Shown: positions 35,281-47,007, counted from the stretch's first letter. The stretch is DNA of 64,000 nt from Anisodus tanguticus (GCA_034509755.1 CM067539.1:57608513-57672512), one strand, 5' to 3'. Translations and numbers: made by a program. Notes: generated by a model from the sequence alone, not told the origin.

Positions 35281-35469
35281 GTAAGCTACTCTTGGTAATT
35301 TAAAATTCAATTTTGAAGTTTATAGATCTTTAATTCTAATCTTTTTAAAATTTTGGGTTATTTAATAATATATACATATTAAGTTGATTTTTAAGATAAA
35401 CACAAGTTTTGAATCATAACTATTGAGTTTGGCCTAACCTATAGCTGACACTCTAACTCCGCGCATATA

Positions 35470-35706
35470 CTCCATTTGCCTCAATTTGTGTGTTACACTT
35501 TGATTGAATATGAAGTTTAAAAAAGAAGAAAGTCTTTTGAAACTTGTGTTATAAATAAGTTATATAAAATTGTGTGACAATAAATCATCTCATTAAAAAA
35601 GTAAGATTGGAAAGTTAAAGTTAAATTATTATTGATTATAGGAAAAATATCATCCTTTTTTTACTGACTAAAAAGAAAAAACATCACATAAATTAGTTTA
35701 GAGGGG
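35470..35706. mobile_element. Stowaway-like MITE, 237 bp
   Basis: Left end CTCCATTTGCCTCAATTTGT and reverse right end CCCCTCTAAACTAATTTATG are imperfect inverted repeats. Flanking TA at 35468-35469 and 35707-35708. Confidence 0.75.
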
Positions 35707-35729
35707 TATCACTTTTCATATATTATATA

Positions 35730-35953
35730 CTCCTTCCATGTCACTTTATGTGTACTTGTTTGATTGAACACGAAATTTAAATAAGAAAGAAAAACTCTCA
35801 AACTTCATGATATTTTTGTGACTATTTAATTAAGTGAGTGGGACTAAATTGAGAAGTCTAAAATTATTTTATTTCCAGATATAGAAACTACTATCTTTCT
35901 TTTTCTATCAAACTAAAAAGGAAACAATATTGCATAAAAATGAAACAGGGGAA
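35730..35953. mobile_element. Stowaway-like MITE, 224 bp, adjacent to the previous one
   Basis: Left end CTCCTTCCATGTCACTTTAT and reverse right end TTCCCCTGTTTCATTTTTAT pair imperfectly. Flanking TA at 35728-35729 and 35954-35955. Only 23 bp separate it from the MITE at 35470-35706. Confidence 0.7.
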
Positions 35954-35955
35954 TA

Positions 35956-36805
35956 AGCTTAACTAAGCAAAAGACAATGTAATGTGCTGTAATATAGGGT
36001 GTGTTCGGTGTGGAGAAGGTTTTTCAATTTTCTTCCACTATTTGTATTTTGCTTTTCAAACTAACATGTTTCTTCCCTACCTTAATATTTAAAAAATATT
36101 ATAAATTTATTAAATTTAGTTGAGATTTGTCGATATATATACACAGACTTATTTGTATAAAATTAAGCTTTTTCAACGAATTTTGGTGGCCGTACAAATG
36201 TCCCGATTTCTATAAATGGATTAATCTATAAATGTAAAGTTGGTATGTTTCTTAATTAGTTATCTCTTTGATTATTGAAAAGTTGATGAAGTTTTAAGAA
36301 AAAAATTGTTCTTTTTCGTAGAAATAATAAAGTATTTTTTAAATATATATATTTAATATTTGCATATCTAAGATTTTTTCCAATATTTTCTGGGAGTCTC
36401 TCCTTACATATAAAAAAAATATAAAATTAAAAAGAAATCTGCACCCACTTGCCTTATTTCTATCCTGAAAACACACAAATATTCCATATAGGAAAACAAT
36501 GTTAATTTTAAGAGGGTTAGAGCTCACTTGTGGTCATCTTCTTTAGGGCTTAGGAGTAACTAATACTAACTCAACTTTAAGATGATTTTTCTGAACATTT
36601 TTAAAATGAAGATCCAATTTTACGTACTACCAGTTGTGAATTCCTACATGATTTCCTTTTCACTGTTCTTGCTTTTGTCACTTTCTTTTCTGAAATCAAC
36701 TACAAATATTAATGTTTAGCAATGTTTTTTTGTTGAGTGTTCCAAACTGACAGATTCCATCATATTTAAAGAACTATTCGGTATTGAAAGAAATAATTCC
36801 CTTTT
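35956..36805. other. Intergenic sequence
   Basis: AT-rich with no supported gene. The GGGTGTGTTCGGTGTGGAG stretch at 35998 resembles the edge of a hAT-type MITE, but I could not find the other end. Confidence 0.4.
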
Positions 36806-37031
36806 AACACTCCCCGCACGCACAGACCCCGTTAGCTGTAGCGTGAATGACATAATTTAGGGACCCAACATCGGTGAACATAGAATTGGAATGGGCCTGA
36901 CTTTGATACCATGTAAAGAATGAATTTTGAGCCTAACTCAACCCCAAAAGTTAGCTTGTAGGGTGAGGATTGTCCAAATCCATATAAAGAGTCCATGTTC
37001 CTATTTCATTTCTGATGTGGTACTCTTAACA
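36806..37031 (-). mobile_element. Truncated TRIM, minus strand
   Basis: A 120-bp LTR (36912-37031) reads on the minus strand TGTTAAGAGTACCACATC to CATTCTTTACA. It is followed by the primer site TGGTATCAAAGTC (36899-36911) and a short centre with a GCGGGGAGTG purine tract. Beyond this only a few bases of the 3' LTR remain. It is the same family as the complete element at 58259-58599. Confidence 0.85.
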
Positions 37032-37838
37032 TGTATAAGTATATGTATGTATTTTTAAGAAGACGAAACCCAAAATACATCAACATTAGAACATGCTATT
37101 CATTACACCAATTTTAAAGAAAATTACGTGTATACACTATTTCTTAAAGTAAGAGAGAAAGTAGAAGAAATGAATGAAACGTAAACGTTCTTCACGTGTA
37201 CAAAAGTTTTAAATTACCTTATTTCATCTTCCCAGATATTGCTTGATAGTTGATACTTATTCAACTTTCTCGCTGAGCATATTTCTTAGCAGTGCTAAAA
37301 ACTTAAATAAAGAAATATTCAATGCCCGTACGTCAATGATTAAAATTTATTCAGGTACGTTTTGAAACTTGGTTAGTAGTTAGCACTCTTCCAACAAAGT
37401 CATAAATGACTAATTTGAGCAACAAAAAAAGAAGAGACTAATTTGAGCCTAAAAAATAATACAGAGTTGCGATAACAAAAATTTCATGATCTCATAAGGA
37501 GAACACACGAGAAATAAACAGAGAAGAAAAAGAATACAACACACGCATATTCCCCAGAACCTTAATCATAAGAAAATAGAATGGAAAAAATACATAATCG
37601 GTACATAATTTTTTCGAGCTATTATCAACATCCTTCAAATCGATCAATATTCAAGAGTATGCTTCCTCTGATCAAACTAACAATGCATAACTTTTTGAGC
37701 TCTTGTCAACATCCTCCAAATCGATCAATATTCAAGACCTTCTTCCTCCGATCAAACTAAAGCATGAATGCAGTACTGCATTGAATTTAACGGCATTAGC
37801 GCTTCAAATATATAGAATGAAAATAATAACATTGGGTA
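37032..37838. other. Intergenic sequence
   Basis: No gene is supported. A 36-bp motif TCAACATCCTTCAAATCGAT (37627) recurs nearly unchanged at about 37708, a local duplication with an 80-bp period. Confidence 0.45.
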
Positions 37839-37843
37839 GGGGT

Positions 37844-38272
37844 TGTTGGAAATTTGCATTTGGCAGGAGTTGCGTCCAACCATCTTTAATGACTTAAACA
37901 CTCGGGTTCCGCATGTTAGAGACTTTGATTCTTCACACGTGCATAATCTACTAAGTAAGTAGATGATCGTAGGGCCAAGGATCGTCAAATTTCGTTGAGA
38001 AATGAAAGAGATATTGGTCCAGGAAGTGAGGTGTTTGAAGCATGGAAATGTGGTAAAGACCAATCCTCCCTCATCGGTGGGGGAAGAAAGATTTGTTTAG
38101 TTTATAAGTCTCAAAACTGGTTTGGGGTTTGGGACCCCAAGGGGTAACCCATGTGTTTGAAGGAGGGAGGACCTAGATGTTCTTTGGTTCGAGGCTAAGC
38201 CCACACGCGGACCGCCGCCGCCCGCCCGTCCGGTCCGTGTCATGGGCTGTGATCTTTTTGGACCCAAATTGC
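37844..38272 (+). mobile_element. Left part of an older solo LTR (family A, older subfamily)
   Basis: Starts TGTTGGAAATTTGC. It is preceded by GGGGT (37839-37843), which recurs at 40185-40189 after the right part, so the outer insertion keeps a perfect 5-bp duplication. It is interrupted after GGACCCAAATTGC by the younger solo LTR. Confidence 0.92.
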
Positions 38273-39566
38273 TGTTGGAAATTTGCCTTTGATGGGGAGG
38301 TGAGTCCACCCATATTTAATGAATTAAACACTAGAGTTCCGCATGTTGGAGGCTTTGTCTCTTCACACGTGCATAATCTACTAAGTGAGTAGATGACCGT
38401 AGGGACAAGAATCGTCAAATTTCGTTGAGAAATGAAAGAGATATTAGTCCACGAAGTAAGGTGTTTGAGGCATAGAAATATGGTGTGGGACAAATTTACC
38501 ACATCGGTGGAAAAATGAAGAATTGCTCTCTTTATAAGTCTCTAAATTGGCTAAGGGTTTGGGACTCCAAGTGGTAACCGATGTGTTTAAAGGAGGGAGG
38601 ACCTAGATGTGCTTGGGTTCAAGGCTAAGCCCACACGCGCGCCGCCGCCGCCCGCCCGTCCGGTCCGGTTCGGTCACGGGTCACGGGTCTTGGTCCTCTT
38701 CTGGTATTATCTCCTTGGACCCCAAATTATTTAATATTTACAGTTTGGTCCCTGGAGTGTCTGGAATGTTGAATTTGGGAACAACGGAACCGTTGGAGTT
38801 GATTTTTGGGGGCGTTATTGTGCATTAACCAGCCATTACTTGGCTGAATTACACCCTCCTTCAATGGCCATAAACAATCATTACTTGGCTGAATTACACC
38901 CTCCTTCAATGGCCATAAACAATCATTACTTGACTGAATTACACCCTCCTTCAATGGCCATAAACAACCATTACTTGGTTGTTTAACCCTCATTCAATGG
39001 CCATTAACAGCCATGTCTTGGCAGTTGAGAGGTCTTCCTTTATGCTATATATTGATGCCTTTTGGCTCAATTGTGTGATACAACAAAATACAAAAAGTTA
39101 CAGAAAGTGAACAAAATATGACACAGAAAAATGAGATAGAAATATATACACAGAGACAAACAGAAGAGTAAAACACAGTCCAAAACGTGAGCAGTAACGT
39201 TGGGACGAAAAAAAGAAACTCTTCCTTCCTTTTCCATTTCTTCAGCAAGTCGATTCGTATTTGTTTTCGTCGTCAGAATCAACCTATTTGCTTTGTAGTG
39301 TTGATTAAAGTGTTGTTTTATCTTGGGAGACTATTGCACGTTAACGTAAAAGCATATATACGGGGCAATCTTGTCTTAAAGACAGAGTGCGATCACTCGA
39401 CTCAGCACACAGTTGTAACAATCCAGATTTAGTGTTTCTTGATTTCAGGTTATCAAGATTCAAGACTCAGCAAGCTTGTGGTAATTCTGAACATTGGCCT
39501 ACTTGTTTATCATTTCGAACACTTGTAATATTTATTTACTTTCCGTACTGCTTTGCATATCCAACA
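38273..39566 (+). mobile_element. Younger solo LTR, 1294 bp, inside the older LTR
   Basis: Starts TGTTGGAAATTTGCC, ends CATATCCAACA. The perfect 5-bp duplication ATTGC flanks it (38268-38272 and 39567-39571). It carries the GC-rich CGCGCGCCGCCGCCGCCC block near 38635, a 45-bp tandem repeat (38834-39013), a TATA-like GCTATATATTGATGCC near 39042, and the conserved hairpin block (39329-39404). It is the most complete LTR of this family in the window. Confidence 0.94.
38834..39013 (+). repeat. 45-bp tandem repeat within the LTR (three full units and a partial)
   Basis: Units start at 38834, 38879, 38924 and 38969. Each contains CATTACTTGGCTGAATTACA and CCTCCTTCAATGGCCATAAA. Other LTR copies have one or two units at the same place (near 900-990 in reverse, and 7365-7445), so the number varies between copies. 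Confidence 0.92.
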
Positions 39567-39571
39567 ATTGC

Positions 39572-40184
39572 TTCATATTTACAGCTCAGGTAAGTTAAAT
39601 TGGGCAGAGATCTTGTGCTTTTGTTGTTGGGTTTTGGATTGTGAACCAACATTATTATGCACATCAATTCAATCATTTATTTTGGTTGAATTACTCTCCC
39701 TAAAGGCTCTAATCCATTGCACATCAATTCGTCATTTATTTCGGCTGAATTACTACCTCCATAATTGTCATTACTTGGCCAGTAACAACAATTATGTGGG
39801 CAGTTGGTAAGTCCCCTCCTTCAACTATATAATGAAGCCTTTGCACAATTGTTGAGATACACAGAACACACAAACAAAATCAGATTCTTCCTACTACTTT
39901 TCAGCATCATTTCTTACTCAAAGTTCTTCAAAGTAACACTTGCGTTTCCTTTGCTCATTTGTTGAGTTGCTGTTTTACCTTGGGAGACTATTGTCCAGAA
40001 CGTAGAAATGATATATACGGGGCAATCTTGTCTTAAAGACAAAGTGACATCACTCGACTCAACAATCAATTTCTTGTTCCAGTTTACTGAAATTTCAGAT
40101 TCTTGTAATTTCATTTTGTTGTAATACTTAGCAGTTACTTATTTCCGTTTCCTGCACCATTGTAACCAACAATTTTAATCAACA
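39572..40184 (+). mobile_element. Right part of the older solo LTR
   Basis: Resumes with TTCATATTTACAG after the duplicated ATTGC and ends TAATCAACA at 40184, followed by GGGGT. From about 39600 it differs from the younger subfamily and matches 8280-8760. The conserved hairpin block is at 39987-40061. Confidence 0.9.
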
Positions 40185-40189
40185 GGGGT

Positions 40190-40650
40190 TTCCATGAACA
40201 AAAAGTATGAATTTATATAGGAAAAAATAGATGAATACCATAAGGTACCTTAATCTTTTAGATTAAATATTTGGGAGTTAAAAATATTAAAAGCATTGGA
40301 GTTATGGATATGACCAGTTACGCAAAATGAAAATTTCAAAGAAAATAAATGAGAGAATATATAAATGCAAATGATATTTAAATGCTATAGCTATACGTGG
40401 GTCTGTTCAAGAAAACTGATATTTACATTATAAGACTAATGGTTGTTTGGGCTTTTTTTTAGACAAAGCATAAAATAGAGAAATAGAGAAATTAAGAGAC
40501 AAATGTCCTTATTACTTCTTGCCTAACTCTTCTATTTATAACATTTTTACACTATAAATTAATACGTTCTCTTAGTAATTTCATTATTTTTAAAGGCATT
40601 TAAATCAATCAAATACTCTCCAAAAAAACATAAAGGAAAGAGCGTGTCGA
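40190..40650. other. Intergenic sequence
   Basis: AT-rich, no gene and no named repeat recognised. Confidence 0.45.
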
Positions 40651-40776
40651 TAACAACAACAACAACATACCCAGTGAAATTTCACAACGTGGGATCTGGG
40701 GAGGGTAGAGTGTACGCAGACCTTACCTCTACCTTGGTAGGTAGAGCGGTTGTTTCCGAAAGACCTTCGGCAAATA
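40651..40776 (+). mobile_element. CAA-headed SINE copy
   Basis: Begins (CAA)n CATACCCAGTG, continues GGGGAGGGTAGAGTGTACGC, AGACCTTACCTCTACC and GGTTGTTTCCGAAAGACC. This is the best preserved copy of the family in the window. Confidence 0.85.
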
Positions 40777-41040
40777 ATTACGTAAGTTCTGCCACTATTT
40801 TTAAAAAAAATCTAAAACGTGTCATTAGTCCGATCCTTCGTCGGAACTACCCGTAATAACAAACTTGCAAAATGGATCTGTTTATCATAAAGAGATTCGT
40901 CGTTCATGACTCTGCTTCACCTTAATTGTTATTTGAACAAGTAAAAGTTCTGTCTTGGTCCGAGTGGGGATAACATTTCTCTTCTGCATGTCCATGGAGT
41001 TTTGAAAAATCCGAACATCTCAGAGATAGATAGAGATGTA

Positions 41041-41300
41041 GGAATTTCTCAATTTATGTGATATTTCGTATTTTTCAAGATTTATATTATATGAACTTTG
41101 AACAATATTTTAGAATGTAATTTTTCACCACATTAACATGAAAAAATTGCAAACTATGAAGTAGTATTTTTTGTAAAGATTTTGAATAGTTAAATTTTAA
41201 TCTTAAAATATTGAATTGATGTGATCCAATTTAAATTAGAAAATTAATTAAAGTAACTTTTGATAAATGAAGTTTGTCACATAAATTGAGATAAATAAGT
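41041..41300. mobile_element. Stowaway-like MITE, about 260 bp
   Basis: CTCAATTTATGTGATA near the left end and CACATAAATTGAGATAAAT near the right end are inverted repeats matching the CTCCGTCTCAATTTATGTGA class. TA precedes the left end. The right edge is approximate. Confidence 0.65.
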
Positions 41301-41406
41301 GAAAGATACTCCATCTAGATCAATTTTGGTCATGAATTTTTTCTTTATACCATTTTTTTTATTTTCTTGCATATATTTTTCTTCTCCATTTGATGCTTGG
41401 TATAGT

Positions 41407-41603
41407 CAGAGGCGGACATAAGATCTAAGTTTTATGCGTTTACTTTTTAAGATTTTTAGCATTGAACTCATTATATGGTTAAAATTATGAATTTTATCTA
41501 CTATTTATTGTAATCTTTTAGTTAATTTTACATATAAATTTATACTCAACGATCAAAAATAATGAGCTAAAAGAAACTTAATAGGAGGCTATATCCGCCT
41601 CTC
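41407..41603. mobile_element. Probable hAT-like MITE, about 197 bp
   Basis: Left end CAGAGGCGGACATA and right end TATATCCGCCTCTC are inverted repeats. Flanks GGTATAGT and CGTACAAT agree at five of eight positions, compatible with a decayed 8-bp duplication. Confidence 0.6.
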
Positions 41604-42242
41604 CGTACAATGGTAATTCGGTGCAATGTGTTGGCATATGACTAACAGTTTACTTTAGTTTATATTTATTCTTGCTCAGATATAACTCATACTTAAGAAT
41701 AATTCAACATTTTTATTCTTGTTACTATCCTTCTTCATTTTAAATGACTTTCATTAATTAATTACGAAAATACAAATTTCAGGAAATTAGTAATTCTTTC
41801 GGTGTTTATGTAAATTTGTGCAATTAAATGACCTGTTAACGAACCTAAAAAATAAAATAAAAAGTATGTTTGACAAGCTTTAGGCAAATGGAGATGAGTA
41901 ATTAAGAAGTATTAGCCCTCAGGGGCACAGGCGAGTTGGTAAGTGATGAGTGAAGAGAAGGAGAAGTTATAATGGAATGGGCCCACGATGTGCACTTGTC
42001 AATTAATGAAATCCTCACATACTATGATACTGCATGCATCATTCACCATAAAAAATTTCTAAAGAGGACACTTTGTTGAAGTTTAGAATTGGATAGTCCT
42101 ACAAAGTTACGCTTTGGTATATGTTCAAGTCAAGTATACATTTTTTTTAATGAAGTCAAAATTTGTCAAGTGTGATTTTGAATGAACATTGTGACTGGAA
42201 TATTTGAGAAAAATATACTCTGTAATACTATCGTACTTGTAT
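41604..42242. other. Intergenic sequence
   Basis: No gene is supported. The only item recognised is a SINE head fragment at 41915-41951. Confidence 0.45.
41915..41951 (+). mobile_element. SINE 5' fragment
   Basis: AGGGGCACAGGCGAGTTGGT followed by AAGTGATGAG matches the first 37 bp (including the A-box) of the SINE at 10502. The rest is absent. Confidence 0.65.
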
Positions 42243-42247
42243 TGAAA

Positions 42248-42538
42248 TGAAAGAAATAATCCCCTTGATTATTTTCATTACTTGAATAGGTATATATACA
42301 AGATACAAAATATTCCTATTCTATTCTTAAAATCTTATTCTACCATAATTCTAATGGTAGTGTATAATCCTACTTTAGGTAACAAATACATTACAATATA
42401 CTACACATATATTTTCCAAATATACAATAATTTCATACCAAAACAGCCAAAACCGAGATGCCCAATATGGGCAGATTTCGTGGCATTGAATAAGGCAATA
42501 TACACTTGTATATTGTGTGTATATTGTCTTATTTAACA
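42248..42538 (-). repeat. 3' LTR of copia element 1, 291 bp
   Basis: On the minus strand it begins TGTTAAATAAGAC and ends GATTATTTCTTTCA. Near-identical to 47008-47309. Confidence 0.95.
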
Positions 42539-45500
42539 CACCCCCGCAGTCATAGCGGGCGGTCTTCGAACGCTGAGACTGTCCCTAAAATCTTCAAAGA
42601 GTACCGAGTGAAGACCCTTAGTAAAGATGTCTGCAACTTGATATCTTGACGGGACATGACATACGCGTACCTGCCCCCGAGCAACCTTTTCACGGACAAA
42701 GTGAATGTCCATTTCGATATGTTTGGTGCGTTGGTGCTGAACCGGATTACCTGAGAGGTAGATGGCACTAACATTATCACAATATTCTAAGGTCGCCTTC
42801 TGAATGGGGCAATAAAGCTCTAAAAGAAATTACGTAGCCAACATGATTCTGAGACCACATTAGCTACCCCTCGATATTCTGCCTCTACACTTGAGCGGGA
42901 TAGAGTCGCCTGACGCTTTGCAGACCAGGAGACCAAGTTGTTGCCAAGGAACATACAATATCCTGACGTAGACCGTCTGGTGTCCAGACAACCACCCCAA
43001 TCCGCATCTGTGTACGAGACAAGTGTGGATGTAGAAGAAGGATACCAGTGCAACCCATAGTCCAGTGTCCCCTGAATATATCAAATGATGCGTTTGATTG
43101 CATTCATGTGCTCAACCCTGGGATCATGCATGAATAAACACACCTGCTGAACAACATACGTAATATCCGGTCTGGTAAAGGTAAGATACTGGAGGGCCCC
43201 TGCAAGACTGCGATAGCGAGTCGGGTCCTCGTATGGTGCACCTGCCGCGGCACTAAGCTTGGGTTTTGCATCAACTGGAGTGGAAGTGGGCTTACATGAT
43301 GACATCCCAGTCCTCTCTATGATCTCAGCAGCATACTTTCGTTGAGACAAAAACAAGCCACCTTAATGACGCTTGACGGCAATCCCCAAAAAATAACTCA
43401 AGGGCCCTAAGTCTTTCAGAGCAAACTCAGAACTGAGTATGGCCATGATAGACTGGCGCAAGGCATCGGAAGAGGCAGTCAAGATGATATCATCCACATA
43501 CAACAGAATGTAGGCCAATGAGGAACCACGGCGGTAGATGAACAAGGAATTATCTGACCTGTTGTGAGTGAACCCAATAGTTGAAACAAAGTCAGCAAAC
43601 CTCGTGTACCAGGCCCTTGGAGACTGCTTAAGCCCATATAAGGATTTTTTCAACAAACAGACATGATGAGGACGGTTTGGATCCCGAAACCCAACGGCCG
43701 ATGCATATAGACTTGTTTCCTTGAGATCACCATGTAGGAAAGCATTCTTGACATCCAACTGATGAATAGGCCAAGTCTTTGAAAGAGCCAAGCTAAGCAC
43801 AGTGCGAATAGTAGCCGGCTTGACCACCGGACTAAACGTCTCCCCACAATCTATCCCAACCTGCTGAGTCTTACCATCACCCACAAGCCGCGCCTTATGT
43901 CGAGCAAATGAACCATCTAAATGTTCCATATGAGCAAAAATCCACATAGACCTGATAACATTAATACCATATGGACGGGGCACTAACTCCCACATCTTAT
44001 TATCAATAAGAGCATTATATTCATCAGTCATAACAATTTTCCAATTAGGGTCATTTAAGGCGGAAACGGGATTACGGGGCAAGGGGGATTTAGAGACATC
44101 AAAATGTAAATTAAAATGTCTTTTAGGTGTAAAAATACCCCGTTGACTACGAGTGACCGGTCTATGACTCGAGGATGAATTGAGGGAATTTTGGGAATTT
44201 TCTAGGCTCGGGACGGACTGCCTGCTGGCCCAAATCGTGAAACTGTGGCGTGAACTGGACCAGTTCCAGAATTGGGCTGGATTGGCCCAATTGCTGGAAC
44301 TGTTCCGGTGGTTTGGCTGGCACGGATCGTGGGGCCGGCGGGCGATGGGCCACTGGAGAATTTTGGGTGCGGAAGATATCCAAAAAATTCTGAATAATAT
44401 ACGGGGATATTTGGTCATCCAAAAAATTATACGACTTAGGCTCGGGAGTATGAACTTTCGCAAAAGGAAATTGGGTTTCATAAAAAATGACATGGCGATT
44501 AATTATGATTTTCTTGGAAGATAAGTCAGCATTTATAACCACGATGATTCGACGGATAACCCAAAAATACACACGGGGTAGACCGAGCCTGAAGTTTGTT
44601 AATTGTGGTGGATGGGAATAACGGATAACACAAGCATCCAAAAATCCTAAGGTGAAAATAAGACGGGTTCTTATTAAATAGGATTTTGAGGGGGGAATAA
44701 TATGTCAGACCTTTAGACGGAATTATGTTAAGAAGATATGTGGCCATTTGTAGAGCATGATGCCAAAAATATGGAGGTATGAAGGCATGAATTAAGAGAG
44801 TTCAGACAATGTTATTTATGGAACGAATTTTGCGTTCGGCCTTCCCATTTTGTGAAGATGTATGAGGACACGAAAACCGAAAATTGATCTCATTATTAGC
44901 ACAGAATTCTCGAAACTCCCTATTGTCATACTCTTTCCCATTATCACATTGAATATTTTTTATTTCTCTTTCGAATTGAGTACGAATGAACGCTCTAAAT
45001 TTGATGAAGACGGAAAACACTTGTGATTTATTCGCAATTGGAAACGTCCACAAAAATCTAGAATAATCATCTAAAAAGAGAACATAATATCGATGACCCA
45101 ATGAACTAAGAACAGGAGACGTCCATAGGTCGCTATGAATAATATCAAATGGCATTGAAGTATGAGAATTGGAATCTACAAATGGCAACTTAACAATTTT
45201 CCCCAATGAACAAGACTGACAAACTGGAGTACGACTCGTACCCTTACAAGAAATAAAGCTATTTTTATCTAAAAATGATAAAATAGACGATCCCGGATGA
45301 CCCAGGCGAGCATGCCACATGAAAGGAGAGATGGCTGCAAAAACTGACGGCAAGGCTTGACTCGATGGACTGAAACCGGACATGATAGGATATAGATCCC
45401 CCTACTATCACACCTCATGAGATGACTCCCCGTCTTGAAATCCTTCACAAAGAAACCAAAAGGATCAAATTCAACAGAAACGGAATTGTCAGTTGTGAAC

Positions 45501-46840
45501 TTTCGGACATACACTAAATTTTTAATCAATTTAGGAGCATGTAAAGTATTTTTCAAGAGGAGGGGTGGATTGGGGGGAGATAACATTTTCTGACCATACC
45601 CTAGAATTGGAATAGAATTGCCATTACCAATAATTATCCCTCGAGGGGTGCTCAAATTAGAATAAGATGAGAGAGTACTTGATTCGGAAGTCATGTGAGT
45701 AGTAGCACCGGTGTCCATATACCAATTTGGGTCCGATTGAGTTAACCCCAATGTGTGCATCGCAGCCTCGATATCGGTTTGAGTGGGGCCTGCTGCATGA
45801 TGGGCATGCGGAGGTCGGGGCTCAAGAATTCCTGTCCGTGATGGAGCTGGGCCGTAGCTGCTGCTGTTGGGCCATTGGGCCACCACTGCTGGGTGTTAGG
45901 CCTGAACTGTTGGCCAGCCCACTGGCCGCTGGAATTTCCTGCTTTGCATGATAAGGGCTACTGGCCCACGGCCCACTGCCCCAGCCCCAGCCTCACTGCC
46001 ATGGGCCCCACTGCTGGGACCAGGGGGTGGTGGGCCACTGTTCCCTGGTTGGGGTCCACCGCCTGCTTGCTGACCACCGGAACCGCCGCGTTTGCCCCTG
46101 CGGTTTTTTTTATTATTCTTACGATTATTTTTGCCGCCACCATGATTATGGTTTTGGCCTGAATTATTAACAAAACCCGAAGAACTTGGAGAGGACGCCA
46201 CCATGACGATGGGGCCTGCACCGGTAGCCGCCTTTTTAGCCGAACCGGCTTCTTTCAACGTAAGCATGGAGCGGGCCTGATAGAAGTCTGAAAGAGGGTT
46301 GCTTTGGCGAAGGAGAGTTCCAACACCATTATAGGCCTCCGAAATACCGGCAACCAACTGTTGAACGAGACGATTATTTGTTATCGGTGCACCAACATTA
46401 CGGAGTTGATCGGCCAACTCCTTAAGTTTCTTGCAATATGCAGAAACGTTTGGAAATTCGTCCATTCGAACGAGAGAGAATTCATGCTCGAGTGTGACGA
46501 CATGTGAATGTTGGTTGTTTTGGAATATGTCACGCAATCTATTTCAGGCAGCCATAGCCGTGGTATCCGGCTCAATAATCGTCTGTAGAATGTCCACTGA
46601 AATAGTGGCATAGATCCACCGGAGAATGGTAGCATCAAGAGTAATCCATAATTGAGGATCCTCCACGGGAAGAGGTGTAGCGAGAGGAATGATGTGATGA
46701 AGAACTTGATGGGAGATAGCGTGAATTTTAAACAACTCCGCCCACGTCACATATTAGACGTTTTCCATCTCAAGGACAATAGGGATACTGTTCTTGACGT
46801 TAGAAACCATGAGGGCAGGATGAAAATTGTTCTTAGACAT
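42533..46840 (-). pseudogene. Copia element 1 gag-pol polyprotein
   Basis: Start codon at 46840 (MSKNNFHPALMVSNVKNSIP). The gag UBN2-like domain lies at 45990-46840, followed by a glycine/asparagine/lysine-rich tail without a clear CCHC knuckle. Protease has WYMDTGATTHMT (about 45720). Integrase has the HHCC region HARLGHPGSS...CQSCSLGK (45170-45320) and the core HSDLW, CDNGKEYDN and NGKAERK (44830-45150). Reverse transcriptase lies at 43363-44250 (QLDVKNAFLHGD, LLYVDDIILT), and RNase H at 42533-43060 (YTDADWGGC, SSVEAEYRG). The gag carries TAA after ENV and TGA at 46544-46546, and several frameshifts follow, for example near 44500 and 43060. All catalytic motifs are still readable, so decay is moderate. 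Confidence 0.9.
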
Positions 46841-47007
46841 CTTGAAAGAACAAAGAAGGAAGGGAAATTTAAGAGAGGTTTTTGAGAGCGGAAGATGAAT
46901 TTTGGAAGAGAAACCCGAGGGGTGGGTGGGGTGTCTCGGCCGAAACAAGGAGAGGACAAAAATTGGGAGAGAAAAACTTTTGTTTTAGACCCAGTCTCTT
47001 GATACCA

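Noticed and set aside
38727..38993. Repetitive small protein (repeated CLWPLKEGVIQ) on minus
   Set aside because: Produced by the 45-bp tandem repeat in the LTR, which happens to be a multiple of three. No independent support.
44180..44524. 114-codon plus-strand frame
   Set aside because: It is antisense to the copia element 1 polyprotein linker. No homologous frame is kept as a protein in elements 2 and 3.
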